A DNA stretch of 64,000 bases, from contig NZ_CP134949.1 of the NCBI RefSeq assembly GCF_032116555.1, forward strand, positions 2,728,001 to 2,792,000. The letters run 5' to 3'. The DNA is from Halobaculum sp. XH14 (GTDB lineage Archaea > Halobacteriota > Halobacteria > Halobacteriales > Haloferacaceae). The position numbers and the translations under genes were made by a program. Under the pieces are notes generated by a model that saw only the letters and a program-made list of their open reading frames with translations, had not been told where the DNA came from and searched no databases. This document shows, in pieces, positions 1 to 9,300 of the stretch. The first letter of the stretch is position 1, and each line of letters opens with the position of its first letter.

Positions 1-349
1 CATAAAAAATAACCATCCAGAGAAGGGCCTGTTCGGTACACGATAGCGAATCTTTCACTCCGACGCCTAACTTTGCTCCTGAATGACTCTGCTGCCGTGC
101 ACGTTCATACGCTTCGGTCAGCCATCGCCCTCTTTCAGTTAGTTCGCCTTCATCCAGAAGGTCAAGCAGTTCCAAGAGTCGAGTCACATGCTGAACTTTT
201 CTTGACCCAACGACACCTCTGTTGAAGGCTAATGTCCGCAGATCGGCATTCGGCTCACGCCGTCGCAACTCAAGCAATTCGCAAGCTAGCGGAAGGTCGT
301 CCCAATCCGGCTGAACCGTCTCGAGGTGCCTGACTGACGACGTTTCCAC
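1..349 (-). CDS. Partial unknown protein, divergent from the preQ0 cluster
   Basis: An open reading frame on the minus strand runs off the left edge of the window. It begins at a GTG (349-347) with an in-frame TGA about 33 bases upstream, so the start cannot lie much further out. The visible 116 residues are rich in charged and Leu residues (for example LLELLDLLDEGELTERGRW). This looks like a helical or winged-helix segment ending in the usual 'L..G.LT..G' turn. I do not recognise the family. It is transcribed away from queD, so the 108 bases between them must hold two divergent promoters. It could be a regulator or another part of the island; only the complete gene would tell. Confidence 0.55.
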   Translation of the reverse strand, partial: METSSVRHLETVQPDWDDLPLACELLELRRREPNADLRTLAFNRGVVGSRKVQHVTRLLELLDLLDEGELTERGRWLTEAYERARQQSHSGAKLGVGVKDSLSCTEQALLWMVIFY

Positions 350-457
350 GACTATTGGTTCTAATTTACCAACTGCAATATAATTTCCTCACGTGATTAG
401 AGACATAGTGAGTATGCTACCGATAATACTTAGTGAATACTGGGAGAGCCTCTTGGT

Positions 458-913
458 GTGCATCTTGAACAAGAATCGGTCCCTGATCTTACTGAGTCTG
501 GTAAGAGAACACTATTCGTAGGAAAGGACAACCCGATCCGAATCAGCACCGGGCATCGCCTCCTCCACCATGATGGGAAATGTAGCCGTCCACACGGCCA
601 CAACTATGAGATCTCGGTTGAGGTCACCGGATCTCTCACTCAAGATGGCTGGGTTGTAGACAAAGGAGATATTACCTCAGTAATAGATGACTGGGACCAC
701 CGCTTCCTCCTCGAGAAGGACGACCCGCTCATCGACGCCTTCGAACAGAGCGGCGACGGTGATTCACTCGTCGTTCTTGAACACCCACCGACCGCGGAAG
801 TGATGGGGCTCGTCTTGGAACAAAAACTCCTCGAGACACTCCCAGAGTCACTCTCAGACATCTCAGTGACGGTGCGGGAGACATCAGAGCTCTGTGCGGG
901 GGCGACGCACTGA
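458..913 (+). CDS. queD: 6-carboxytetrahydropterin synthase QueD
   Basis: A member of the 6-pyruvoyl-tetrahydropterin synthase family. QueD converts 7,8-dihydroneopterin triphosphate to 6-carboxy-5,6,7,8-tetrahydropterin, the second step of preQ0 synthesis. The zinc ligands are visible as H33 in TGHRLLHH and H46/H48 in PHGHNY, and the catalytic Cys is C42. A long N-terminal extension of about 20 residues precedes the core. The start is a GTG at 458. The stop TGA shares its last base with the ATG of queE, so the two are translationally coupled. It is the first gene of queD-queE-folE-queC. The family call is secure; the QueD rather than PTPS assignment rests on the neighbours. Confidence 0.92.
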   Translation: MHLEQESVPDLTESGKRTLFVGKDNPIRISTGHRLLHHDGKCSRPHGHNYEISVEVTGSLTQDGWVVDKGDITSVIDDWDHRFLLEKDDPLIDAFEQSGDGDSLVVLEHPPTAEVMGLVLEQKLLETLPESLSDISVTVRETSELCAGATH

Positions 914-1686
914 TGCCAGTCAGTTCGACAGCTGATGAGCAGCCAACGGACGATGTCGATGGCGCGGCGCTGCCGGTCAACGAGCTCTTCTACTCGCTCC
1001 AGGGCGAGGGCAAACTCACCGGGACACCGTCGGTGTTCGTCCGAACGAGTGGCTGTAACCTCCGATGTTGGTTCTGTGACTCCTACCACACCTCATGGGA
1101 ACCGACCCACGCTACCATAAGCGTCGACGACATCGTCAAGGAGGTCCAGTCACACGACGACGCCGACCACGTCGTCCTCACTGGTGGCGAACCGCTCATC
1201 CATGACGATTCGGTCACCCTCCTGAAACACCTTGATGATCTCGGGTACCACACCACCGTCGAAACCAACGGCACCATCTACCGCGACGCCCCCATCGATC
1301 TGGCGAGTATCAGTCCGAAACTCGCCACCAGCACACCCACCACCGAGAAAGACCCCAAGGGCGATGGCGAGTGGGTGGACCGCCATGAGGACCGTCGTAT
1401 CGACCTCAACACGCTGAGCGCGCTCGTCGACGACTACGGTGCACAACTCAAGTTCGTCGTCACTGGCCACGACGATCTGCCCGAGATCGAATCCCTCCTC
1501 GCCGACGTCCGCTCGAAAGCGGCGAGTCACATCCCTGACTCCGACGTGTTGTTGATGCCGGAGGGAACGACTCGGGACGAACTCGACGCTCGCCGGAACG
1601 AGGTCGCCGACCTCGCGATGGAGTACGGCTACCGATACACGCCCCGCTTGCACGTCGACTTGTGGAACGACGCTCCCGAAACGTAA
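913..1686 (+). CDS. queE: 7-carboxy-7-deazaguanine synthase QueE (radical SAM)
   Basis: A radical SAM enzyme that contracts the ring of 6-carboxytetrahydropterin to 7-carboxy-7-deazaguanine. The iron-sulfur cysteines are C48, C52 and C55 in CNLRCWFC, with the CxxxCxxC spacing of the superfamily. They are followed by a SAM-binding TGGEP motif near residue 94 and an N-terminal NELFYSLQGEG segment typical of QueE. The length of 257 residues is normal. The ATG overlaps the queD stop codon by one base, and folE begins one base after the queE stop. Three of the four steps to preQ0 would be impossible without this gene, and it looks intact. Confidence 0.94.
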   Translation: MPVSSTADEQPTDDVDGAALPVNELFYSLQGEGKLTGTPSVFVRTSGCNLRCWFCDSYHTSWEPTHATISVDDIVKEVQSHDDADHVVLTGGEPLIHDDSVTLLKHLDDLGYHTTVETNGTIYRDAPIDLASISPKLATSTPTTEKDPKGDGEWVDRHEDRRIDLNTLSALVDDYGAQLKFVVTGHDDLPEIESLLADVRSKAASHIPDSDVLLMPEGTTRDELDARRNEVADLAMEYGYRYTPRLHVDLWNDAPET

Positions 1687-1687
1687 T

Positions 1688-2296
1688 ATGACGAGTACGC
1701 ATTCCCAATTCGCAACTGATGAGGTGGAATCAGACATCGACTACGAGAAGGCCCAGCGCGGCGTTCGCCTCCTGTTAGAGGCTGTCGGCGAGGACCCGGA
1801 CAGTGACGCGCTCGCGGAGACCTGCCAGCGGCGCGTTCCGGACACATTCGCGACACTCACTGAAGGTCAACGGGAGGCCGCGAAGCCGACGATGCGGACC
1901 TTCGACGCCGAGACAACCGACCTCGTCGTGAAAACCGGCATTCCCGTATACTCGCTGTGTGAACACCACTTGCTGCCGTTCTTTGGAACAGTCCATCTCG
2001 CGTATCAGCCGACAGACGAGGTAGTAGGGCTCTCGAAGCTGACTCGGTACGTTCGCTGGCAGTCACGCCAACTCACAATGCAGGAACGGCTGACGAACGA
2101 CATTGCGTCGGGGCTCAAAGAAGAACTCAACGCAGACACTGTTCTCGTCGAAGTGAACGCAACGCACCTCTGTGAGGCGATGCGTGGCGTCGAAACGGAA
2201 AGTACGACCACCACGAGAGCGACAGCCGGCGAACCGACCGCGGCCGAACGTGAGCGGTTCCAGGCAGCGATCAAGGGTACGGAGGGGCAGCGATGA
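1688..2296 (+). CDS. folE: GTP cyclohydrolase I, classical FolE type
   Basis: This enzyme opens GTP to 7,8-dihydroneopterin triphosphate, the first step of both folate-type pterin and preQ0 synthesis. The zinc site is visible: C91 and H94 in SLCEHHLLPF, and C162 in THLCEAMRG. At 202 residues it has the length of bacterial and eukaryotic FolE (type IA). Haloarchaea generally use the unrelated MptA/FolE2-type enzyme for this step, so a type IA enzyme here is unusual and points to import of the whole cassette. The start is one base after the queE stop. Its stop TGA overlaps the ATG of queC by four bases (ATGA). Confidence 0.93.
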   Translation: MTSTHSQFATDEVESDIDYEKAQRGVRLLLEAVGEDPDSDALAETCQRRVPDTFATLTEGQREAAKPTMRTFDAETTDLVVKTGIPVYSLCEHHLLPFFGTVHLAYQPTDEVVGLSKLTRYVRWQSRQLTMQERLTNDIASGLKEELNADTVLVEVNATHLCEAMRGVETESTTTTRATAGEPTAAERERFQAAIKGTEGQR

Positions 2297-2988
2297 GTGA
2301 CCAGCGAGCAGTTATCTTGGCTTCTGGGGGGATGGATAGCGCGACGGCTGCCGCTGTCGCGCAGGATACCGGCTACGAGTTGTACATGCTGCACACGTCC
2401 TACGGCCAGCAGACCGAGAGTAAAGAGTACGACTGTGCAAAGGCTCAGGCTAAGACCGTCGGCGCCGCTGATTTCCTTCACCTGACAACGGATCATCTCT
2501 CGAAAATCGGTGCGTCGAGTCTTACCGACGATGAGATGGACGTTGAGGAGGCGGACCTCGAAAGTGACGAAATTCCGTCAAGCTACGTGCCGTTCCGGAA
2601 CGCGAACCTGCTGTCGATGGCAACCTCGTACGCGGAAGCCAACGACTGTGCGGCTGTGTTCATCGGTGCGCACAGCGAGGACTTCTCGGGGTATCCGGAC
2701 TGCCGGCCGGAATTCTTCGAGGCATTCCAGCAGGTCGTCGACGTCGGCACGAAACCGGAGACGGAGATCAGCGTCGAAGCGCCGTTCGTCGAGTTGTCGA
2801 AGACGGACATCGCCGAGCGCGGTCTCGAACTCGAGGTCCCCTACGAGCACACTTGGAGTTGCTACCGGGACGAGGCACCAGCGTGTGGCACGTGTGACGC
2901 GTGTGCGTTCCGCCTCCAGGCGTTCCAGAATCTCGGCGCGCGCGATCCGATCGAATACGCCGAGCGCCCGGACTATACCGAATCATAG
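2293..2988 (+). CDS. queC: 7-cyano-7-deazaguanine (preQ0) synthase QueC
   Basis: An ATP-dependent enzyme of the PP-loop family that turns 7-carboxy-7-deazaguanine into preQ0. The PP-loop SGGMDS lies at residues 11-16. Four cysteines near the C-terminus (C190, C198, C201, C204; the last three in CGTCDAC) form the structural zinc site of the family. At 231 residues it has normal length and no visible lesion. It overlaps folE by four bases and ends the preQ0 cassette. The product could feed archaeosine in tRNA or a 7-deazaguanine modification of DNA. The gene next door, after a 438-base gap, belongs to a restriction-like block. Confidence 0.94.
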   Translation: MSDQRAVILASGGMDSATAAAVAQDTGYELYMLHTSYGQQTESKEYDCAKAQAKTVGAADFLHLTTDHLSKIGASSLTDDEMDVEEADLESDEIPSSYVPFRNANLLSMATSYAEANDCAAVFIGAHSEDFSGYPDCRPEFFEAFQQVVDVGTKPETEISVEAPFVELSKTDIAERGLELEVPYEHTWSCYRDEAPACGTCDACAFRLQAFQNLGARDPIEYAERPDYTES

Positions 2989-3426
2989 ACGCCGCTGAGC
3001 CGATATATCCATGGTTAACCTGGTCTGCGTTAATTCTTCTCGACGCGGGGGCTCACGAAGAGGAGGTCCGATGCTGGAGACACCGAACCCAGAGTACCTG
3101 TTGCAGACAGCAATTTGAGTATCATCCAACTGTTCTAGCCTGCGAATTCCTATGGGGGTTTCACCTATTCGCCTAATCGGTCAACTAAGGTGGTCATGGC
3201 CAGTCCATACATTACTACAACCGGTAACACCCACATCAACCGATCAATGGGTTAGCACTAACTGACGAGGCGCTAAACAGGACAGTGACCAAAATACTAT
3301 TAGATTATACCCAGGATGGTGAAGCTAACATACTGCTAATGGTGGAAGAAATTCATTCACAGAGGGGCGGCGGGATACATTCAATATGATTAAACTATTT
3401 TGTGACCTGGCAGAGGGGGAGGACTG
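2989..3426 (+). other. Gap between preQ0 cassette and PglZ block
   Basis: This 438-base stretch has no convincing gene. Base composition changes inside it, from the GC-rich queC to the AT-rich pglZ. Its 3' part holds AT-rich promoter-like tracts such as AATACTATTAGATTATA near 3292. A short frame, ATG at 3387 to TGA at 3424-3426, overlaps the pglZ start and could be a 13-codon leader, but nothing else supports it. The gap implies that the restriction-like block has its own promoter. Confidence 0.5.
3415..3423 (+). promoter_or_regulatory. Strong Shine-Dalgarno in front of pglZ
   Basis: GGGGGAGGA is a near-perfect anti-16S complement. It is 3 bases from the ATG at 3427 and 6 bases from the next ATG at 3430, so the second ATG is the better-spaced start. 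Such strong sites are uncommon in haloarchaea, which favour leaderless transcripts. Confidence 0.6.
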
Positions 3427-5322
3427 ATGATGGGCCTGGATCTTGACATACCTGACCAAAGAAACTCGTGGGGGACTCTAATAACATATACTACACAAAA
3501 GGAGAAGGAGAAAGTGATTGAATATTTAGGAGAGGAAATAGACAACCTACAGCGCCGAAATATTGGGGATATAGAAGATTTTGACCCCGCAATTGGCGTT
3601 GTGAATTGTGTTGATATTTCTGATAAGAGTGAAATTGTTCTGTCCGAACCTAAGGCAGGAAAGCAGGTAATGGGCTGGGTCAAAACCTACAAAACAGTTC
3701 TCCTCTGTAAGACCTGGCAATGGAAACTCCTCCAAACTCGAGACGGAAGATGGACTAGTCACCTGAACTCAATCCACCATATCTCCGACCACTCACCAAT
3801 TGAGAAGTCCGCACAACACCTCCTCAAAGAAGAAAATATATCGAAAAAGCAAAGCCGACTAGCTATTCACGAATACCTCCAACAAAGGGATCTCTTCACC
3901 GAGTTCCTTGATGAAGCTGGAATTAACCCTAACCGGCTTCAATCTATTATTGACCGAAAAGGGCTTTGGAATCTAAGCGACTCAGAGAAAGCACTCTTAC
4001 TTCGTCCAAACAAAGAACTCCTTCGCTACATAGCCGCTCAAGAGCTAAGAGAACGACAAGGAGGTCGGTTCGCCCGACAAGACTTCGTCAATCTCTTCGG
4101 CGAAATCCCCCGCCAAATCCAATCTAACAGCCAAAGATTCGAAGATATTCTTGAAGAAATGACTATTGAAGAAGGCGATATAGAGGAATTCAGTACAATT
4201 CAGGTTCTAGCAGGCATACTATGTCTCGATACCTTTGAGAACCAGTTGGAGCAAGCCATACGCGATAACCTTGCAAGGGAACCGAGTGACGTCCTTAATA
4301 ACATCGAAGAAGTAGACCGAAGCCAATTCCTGGAACGTTCAAGCTATATCGCCGAGTTTCTGGAGTCAGACCCCACAAGAAGCATCTTCTCAGCACTACT
4401 CACTGCAGTTAATCTAGATGGGATTAGTGGTGGGGATCCGTTCTTAGATATCCTAAAAAGATACCAGATGGAAGTCACGTCCAGAGATAAGGCCTTAGTG
4501 ACGAGACTTCTAGTCGAGAAAATTATTAGTGGGGACTACTCCTCTTCAAAAAACCACAGCGTGATAGCGGACTTCTTAGATGAAGATGGACCGAAAATAG
4601 TTCTCCTATTAGATGGTCTCCCACTCGCCACCCATGAAACGGCAGGATTCCTGTCTGAAAGGAAAACGGACGAGCGATGGGAAATTCAGCAGGCAATCGC
4701 CCCAATCCCGTCAGTAACGGAGATGTTTCGATCTTCCCTCAGCAGCGAATTAGACTTTGACGACTTAGGTGGATTTACTGATGGCGAAGATGGACTAGCA
4801 GGACTTGATTTAGATGCATTTCTCGGAGATGAAAAAGAGGAGGAACTCTTCGAAATGCTTCAGAATGGTGATTCAGTAATCATATACAACGCCGACATCG
4901 ATCAGGGTGCACGCTACCCTACAGATATTCATCGGAAGATAGACGCTCACTTGAGAGAAAATATCCCAGAATTTATACGAAAATACGGGGACCACGCTGA
5001 TATCTTAATCACATCAGATCACGGAATGGTCGAAACGCTTGAGTCGGAAGCTATTCCACGACCCACAGAAGCGAATCAAAGGGGAATGAGTCACTGTCGT
5101 GGAACATTTGTAGACGACGTCGATGAAATAAGGGGGGAACTCTCAGATGACACGGTAAGTTATATTGAAGTGGGATTACCAGACAGTGATGAGAATTGTG
5201 TGATGCTAAATCCTAACAACCCTAACGCGAAGTTTGGGACTCAAAGCTCCGACCTTTGGATTCACGGCGGAGTTTCTATAGAGGAGTCTGTTGTTCCTGT
5301 CGCAATTTGGAGGGGTGTATGA
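3427..5322 (+). CDS. pglZ: PglZ-domain protein (BREX-type alkaline phosphatase fold)
   Basis: The protein has 631 residues. Its C-terminal half carries the PglZ domain, an alkaline-phosphatase-superfamily fold found in BREX and related phage-exclusion systems. The metal-site motifs are visible: D396-G-L after a hydrophobic strand (VLLLDG), the diagnostic SDHG with D531-H532, and H613-G-G in WIHGGVSIEE near the C-terminus. The first 380 residues are helical and unlike anything I recognise. The family is required for phage resistance, but its substrate is not settled. It starts the AT-rich five-gene block, and the next gene begins one base after its stop. No PglX methyltransferase, the usual partner, is present. 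The start may be 3430 rather than 3427. Confidence 0.82.
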   Translation: MMGLDLDIPDQRNSWGTLITYTTQKEKEKVIEYLGEEIDNLQRRNIGDIEDFDPAIGVVNCVDISDKSEIVLSEPKAGKQVMGWVKTYKTVLLCKTWQWKLLQTRDGRWTSHLNSIHHISDHSPIEKSAQHLLKEENISKKQSRLAIHEYLQQRDLFTEFLDEAGINPNRLQSIIDRKGLWNLSDSEKALLLRPNKELLRYIAAQELRERQGGRFARQDFVNLFGEIPRQIQSNSQRFEDILEEMTIEEGDIEEFSTIQVLAGILCLDTFENQLEQAIRDNLAREPSDVLNNIEEVDRSQFLERSSYIAEFLESDPTRSIFSALLTAVNLDGISGGDPFLDILKRYQMEVTSRDKALVTRLLVEKIISGDYSSSKNHSVIADFLDEDGPKIVLLLDGLPLATHETAGFLSERKTDERWEIQQAIAPIPSVTEMFRSSLSSELDFDDLGGFTDGEDGLAGLDLDAFLGDEKEEELFEMLQNGDSVIIYNADIDQGARYPTDIHRKIDAHLRENIPEFIRKYGDHADILITSDHGMVETLESEAIPRPTEANQRGMSHCRGTFVDDVDEIRGELSDDTVSYIEVGLPDSDENCVMLNPNNPNAKFGTQSSDLWIHGGVSIEESVVPVAIWRGV

Positions 5323-5323
5323 G

Positions 5324-6319
5324 ATGTCTTTAAACAAACCTATGCCGAAAGGAGGTTATCGCACTATACTTGAAATCGTGAATATCCTAGGAGGTGAGGG
5401 AAGTCAATCCGTTAGAGACCTAGTATCAGAGCTTGACCAATTTGGCTACAGAATAGTTCAGGATGACAGTGGAGAAGACCATAGTCCTGCCCTCAGCCCA
5501 GGAGGACACACCTACTCTGAGATCACTCAGCTCCTGAACTTTGTAGAAGCTAAAGGTGATGACCCTCTAGATACTGAACTCAGTTTAACAGAAGAATCAG
5601 AGAACAACTTCGGCACCAAGACAAGCGGCAGAAAAGTCTACGATATTTTATCTACCGATAAATTAGATGATGAGACAAAAAGAGGAGCTGTTAGCGCATT
5701 AATACTCTCTCTTCTCTGCGAAGCCGATATTGATACCTCAAATGTGACTATTCCCAACGCATTCCGGACCTTCCTAACTAAAGTATGGGAACAAAAGGAT
5801 AAGTCTACAGGTCGTTATCAAACAAACTGGAGAAAAGACAACACGTACTTCAAAGATATCCTAACCGATCCTGAAATATCTGAGGACTGGAACGAAGAAA
5901 AGCTTCGCCACTGCGCAACAAGAGCTATTGACCTCGGTGTTTGCCGGCGCTCAGAAAGAGGCGGCAGCTCAGACCTCATATGCCCTGTACTTGTTGAAGA
6001 CATCTTCCAAGCGAGCGTGTTCTACATGAACCATCACTACCGAAAAGACCTGGCCGATACAACTCCAAATATACGGCAATTTTACAGTGATCTTAGCAAA
6101 TGGTATCCGATAGCCAAGGAGTTCTTCGAACAGAATGTCCTCTATGATGGCATTCTACACCAGAATACCAAAATATCTGATAAAACCTACCCTGTGCTTC
6201 ATGACCTGCTCAACCGGAATAACAATGAGACAAACAATTATCAAGTGAGATGGTTCGAAGGAGAGGATAGCTGGGATGAAAACGTCCGCTTCGCTGAATT
6301 CGAATTTGGAGTGATGTAA
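5324..6319 (+). CDS. Unknown protein of the PglZ-ATPase-helicase block
   Basis: A 331-residue protein with no motif I recognise. The N-terminal 90 residues (from GGYRTILEIVNILG) look like a winged-helix fold, with a helix-turn-helix followed by a Gly-rich turn (SPGGHTY). The rest is helical with Trp and charged residues (KWYPIAKEFFEQN). It has no signal peptide, membrane segment or cysteine cluster. It starts one base after the pglZ stop, and two bases separate its stop from the ATPase start. It is therefore almost certainly co-translated and a system component. I chose the ATG at 5324 because the upstream alternative lies inside pglZ. It could be a DNA-binding or adaptor subunit; that is a guess from position and fold impression only. 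Confidence 0.6.
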   Translation: MSLNKPMPKGGYRTILEIVNILGGEGSQSVRDLVSELDQFGYRIVQDDSGEDHSPALSPGGHTYSEITQLLNFVEAKGDDPLDTELSLTEESENNFGTKTSGRKVYDILSTDKLDDETKRGAVSALILSLLCEADIDTSNVTIPNAFRTFLTKVWEQKDKSTGRYQTNWRKDNTYFKDILTDPEISEDWNEEKLRHCATRAIDLGVCRRSERGGSSDLICPVLVEDIFQASVFYMNHHYRKDLADTTPNIRQFYSDLSKWYPIAKEFFEQNVLYDGILHQNTKISDKTYPVLHDLLNRNNNETNNYQVRWFEGEDSWDENVRFAEFEFGVM

Positions 6320-6321
6320 AA

Positions 6322-9300
6322 ATGGCTAAAAAACTGGAATCTGAAGCAGAAGAGGCACTTGAGTCGGAGTTGGGCATCAACCCACAACGATTCGATGTCG
6401 TATTCTCGCAGGTCTGGGACTCGGACGAAGATCCCGAGGATCGAGTCCACATCGATACAGAAGTCGAATCAGAAGTTCTCCGCCTCGTAGATGACTGGGC
6501 AGATCAAATCCACGATTCTGCAGGTAATCCCGGTGGCTCAGATGACGGCCTATTTCTCGTGATCGAAGGAGCTCAAGCTACCGGGAAGACCACGATGACC
6601 CGGTATACTCGGAACCAGTTAGACCCCACTGAAAATCCAGATCAATCGAATATCCCAATGATCATCCCGGTCTGGGATTCAACTGATCCAAATCCAACCT
6701 CCTTCAAATACAGAGGCCTCCTACAGAATGAGGGTCGCAGAGTCTTTGAGGAGTTAGATGTTCCTGACATAGACGACAAGATAGAACTTCTCAACGGAAT
6801 GGACGCAGAACTATCTGATGAAGAGATCTCAAAGATAGGGGAGCAACACGGAGCTAACGCAGAACAAGTCAAAGGAATTCTAGGAGAAGCAGGATTCGGA
6901 GGGGGAGAATACGAACCCAAGGAAGTTGTAAGCCAACTCGCCAGCGAAGGCTATCTCTTCCTATTCATCTTCGACGAGATGGTCTCTGAGAATGACGCAG
7001 AAAAAGCCAAATCTGTACTAAAATGGTTTAAAGACCACCTCTACCCATACGTTGGCCTTGTACTCTTCTCCCATCCAGACGTCTCTAGCGCCATTAAGAG
7101 CGAAATGCAGGACCAAGCTACCAGGAGAAATATTGACAGAACTCTCAACATCGCTGGGGAAACTTACGACATCAAAGAGGATATTGTCATCAACATCCGG
7201 GGCAAGCAGCACCGGATAATAGATATCGAAAAACTGCTCCAAGACTACTTTTCGGATGTATATATAGAGGAGGACCATCCCGATTACGGGCCTCTGGACG
7301 AGGCAAACCTCGAATGGATGAAACGGCTCTTAGCAGCAGGTGGTCTAATAGGGAACCTCATCGACGGCCTAAATACTGCTATCGAGCGATTCGCTCAGGA
7401 CAGAGCAGACGGTAATGACGAAAAAGAGATCGGGGCATATCTATTCGACGAATGCAGCCGGAAGATGAGTCACGTTCAAATCAAGCAACGGTTTGAGGGT
7501 AACTCAGATCTAGATCCGGATGAAGAAACAGAAGCAGTTTGGAGGGCAAAGGAACTGATCACGCAATCTACAGGCTTAGAGGAAGTGGAAGACGAGATTC
7601 AAAATGAGTTAGAACAAGCCCGTGTCCTGATTGAGGACTCCGACAGCGGAGTGCTCGATCTGAACCCATATTTGATGAACTATGAAGAGTCTGACTACTC
7701 TCGGTCGAGAGAAACCACTCCACGTACAACAGAGGAACCAGAAGGTCAGTTAGCAGCCTACCGGGATACAGTACAAAGCTTCAGTGATGACAAGGCCAGT
7801 GACCGCGGAACACTACGGAGAAATGTTGACATAGGTCTTTCAACTCTACTGGAAAGAGTTAATTCCCAGCAGGCGAACATTTCCCAGTCGTCTTCTCTCG
7901 CTCTTCCAGGCGGCAACAACCCTGAATCCGATTTCTTAGAACTAATAGGTTCCTCAACTACAGGACGTGCTGAGAAAATCGAAATAAGCGACGGAAACCT
8001 TTCCGAATACGACTATCGATTCCTCGCCACAACCCTCTTCTCAGATGACTCACTGAATGATCCAGAAATCCGCGACGATATCCAAGAGTGGTTTGACGGA
8101 GACAACGGATTACTCATCGTCACTAACAAAGATCCAGAGGATATCTCAAAACCGGGTTGGTTTGATGACACTATCGATAAACAGCGGTGGAGAGAAAACG
8201 AATACACGTGGGCAAATATAACCCAGATAATCCACGTTGACCGGCTAAGAGACTTATTAGGCCTTTACCGTCATCTCCAAGAGGAAGACTTCGAGAACGA
8301 TAGCGAAGTCTTAGCAGAAATCAGAAGACTTTCTGACCAGTCACAATTCCCGGAACTCCCTGATTTGGAGGATTTAGTAACGGGGCTTTACGAGGACTCC
8401 TCAGAAGCGGTCCGCAACATCCACAATAGCATCTACGAAAAGTATGATGGACCGACTATAGACGAAGCAGAAGCCTTCTCGGAAATCCTTGATGAGGTCA
8501 AGGATCGAGGCTTCATTTCAGATGAAGTTCTGGATAAGCTTCGGGAAGATCATGGAGTTGAAATAGAATCTCTAATCAAAAAAGGCGCTATAAAACGGTT
8601 CGAAACAGAAGATGATCGGACAGTCGTCTATTTGAAGCAAGAGTTCGGTGGAGCATCTAAGATTGGAAGAGTCAGTGACAAAAGAGACCTCTTCCCGGTG
8701 GGGCCAGAAATCTTCGATAAACTCGAAGAATTCCACGGGATGGAATCCGGCCGTGTCATGCGGGATGACGACGAAATCAGTAACAGGCTGGATAACCTGG
8801 AAAAGAAGAGCAGCATAGTCGACTTCTTCCTCTATAACGAGGATAAACTGGCAGACATCAAAAGCGAGATCAATGACTCCGATGTCAAAATCTTCTCTGA
8901 CGTCTTAGACAAGATTGCAGAAGCAAAACAGACTGACGAGGAAGACTTTAAACTCGTAAGAGAAAAATTTGAAGCCGATCAAGACCTCTGGTCAAAAATA
9001 CAAGACTTAGATGTCGATGATGACATCTCACCAATTCACCGAGAGCTCTTCTACGCTAAACTCCCAGAACAACCGCCAAATTGGGCCACAGACTACATAG
9101 ACGACGACAGAGACTATCCTACTCTAATCTACGATCTTCACAAAACAATTCAGCAAATACTGGAAGAACTCGATGACGTGGATGAGGAAGTCTCTGAGGG
9201 ATTCGAAGACGAAAGCAGCGACCTGGAAGAGCTACGTTCCGACTTAGAAGAATTCGCGGATATTGATTCAAGCTCGGAAGATGATGTTGAACTCAATGAT

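Noticed and set aside
3387-3426. A 13-codon leader peptide overlapping the pglZ start
   Set aside because: It is too short to judge, and the strong Shine-Dalgarno directly before pglZ makes coupling unnecessary.
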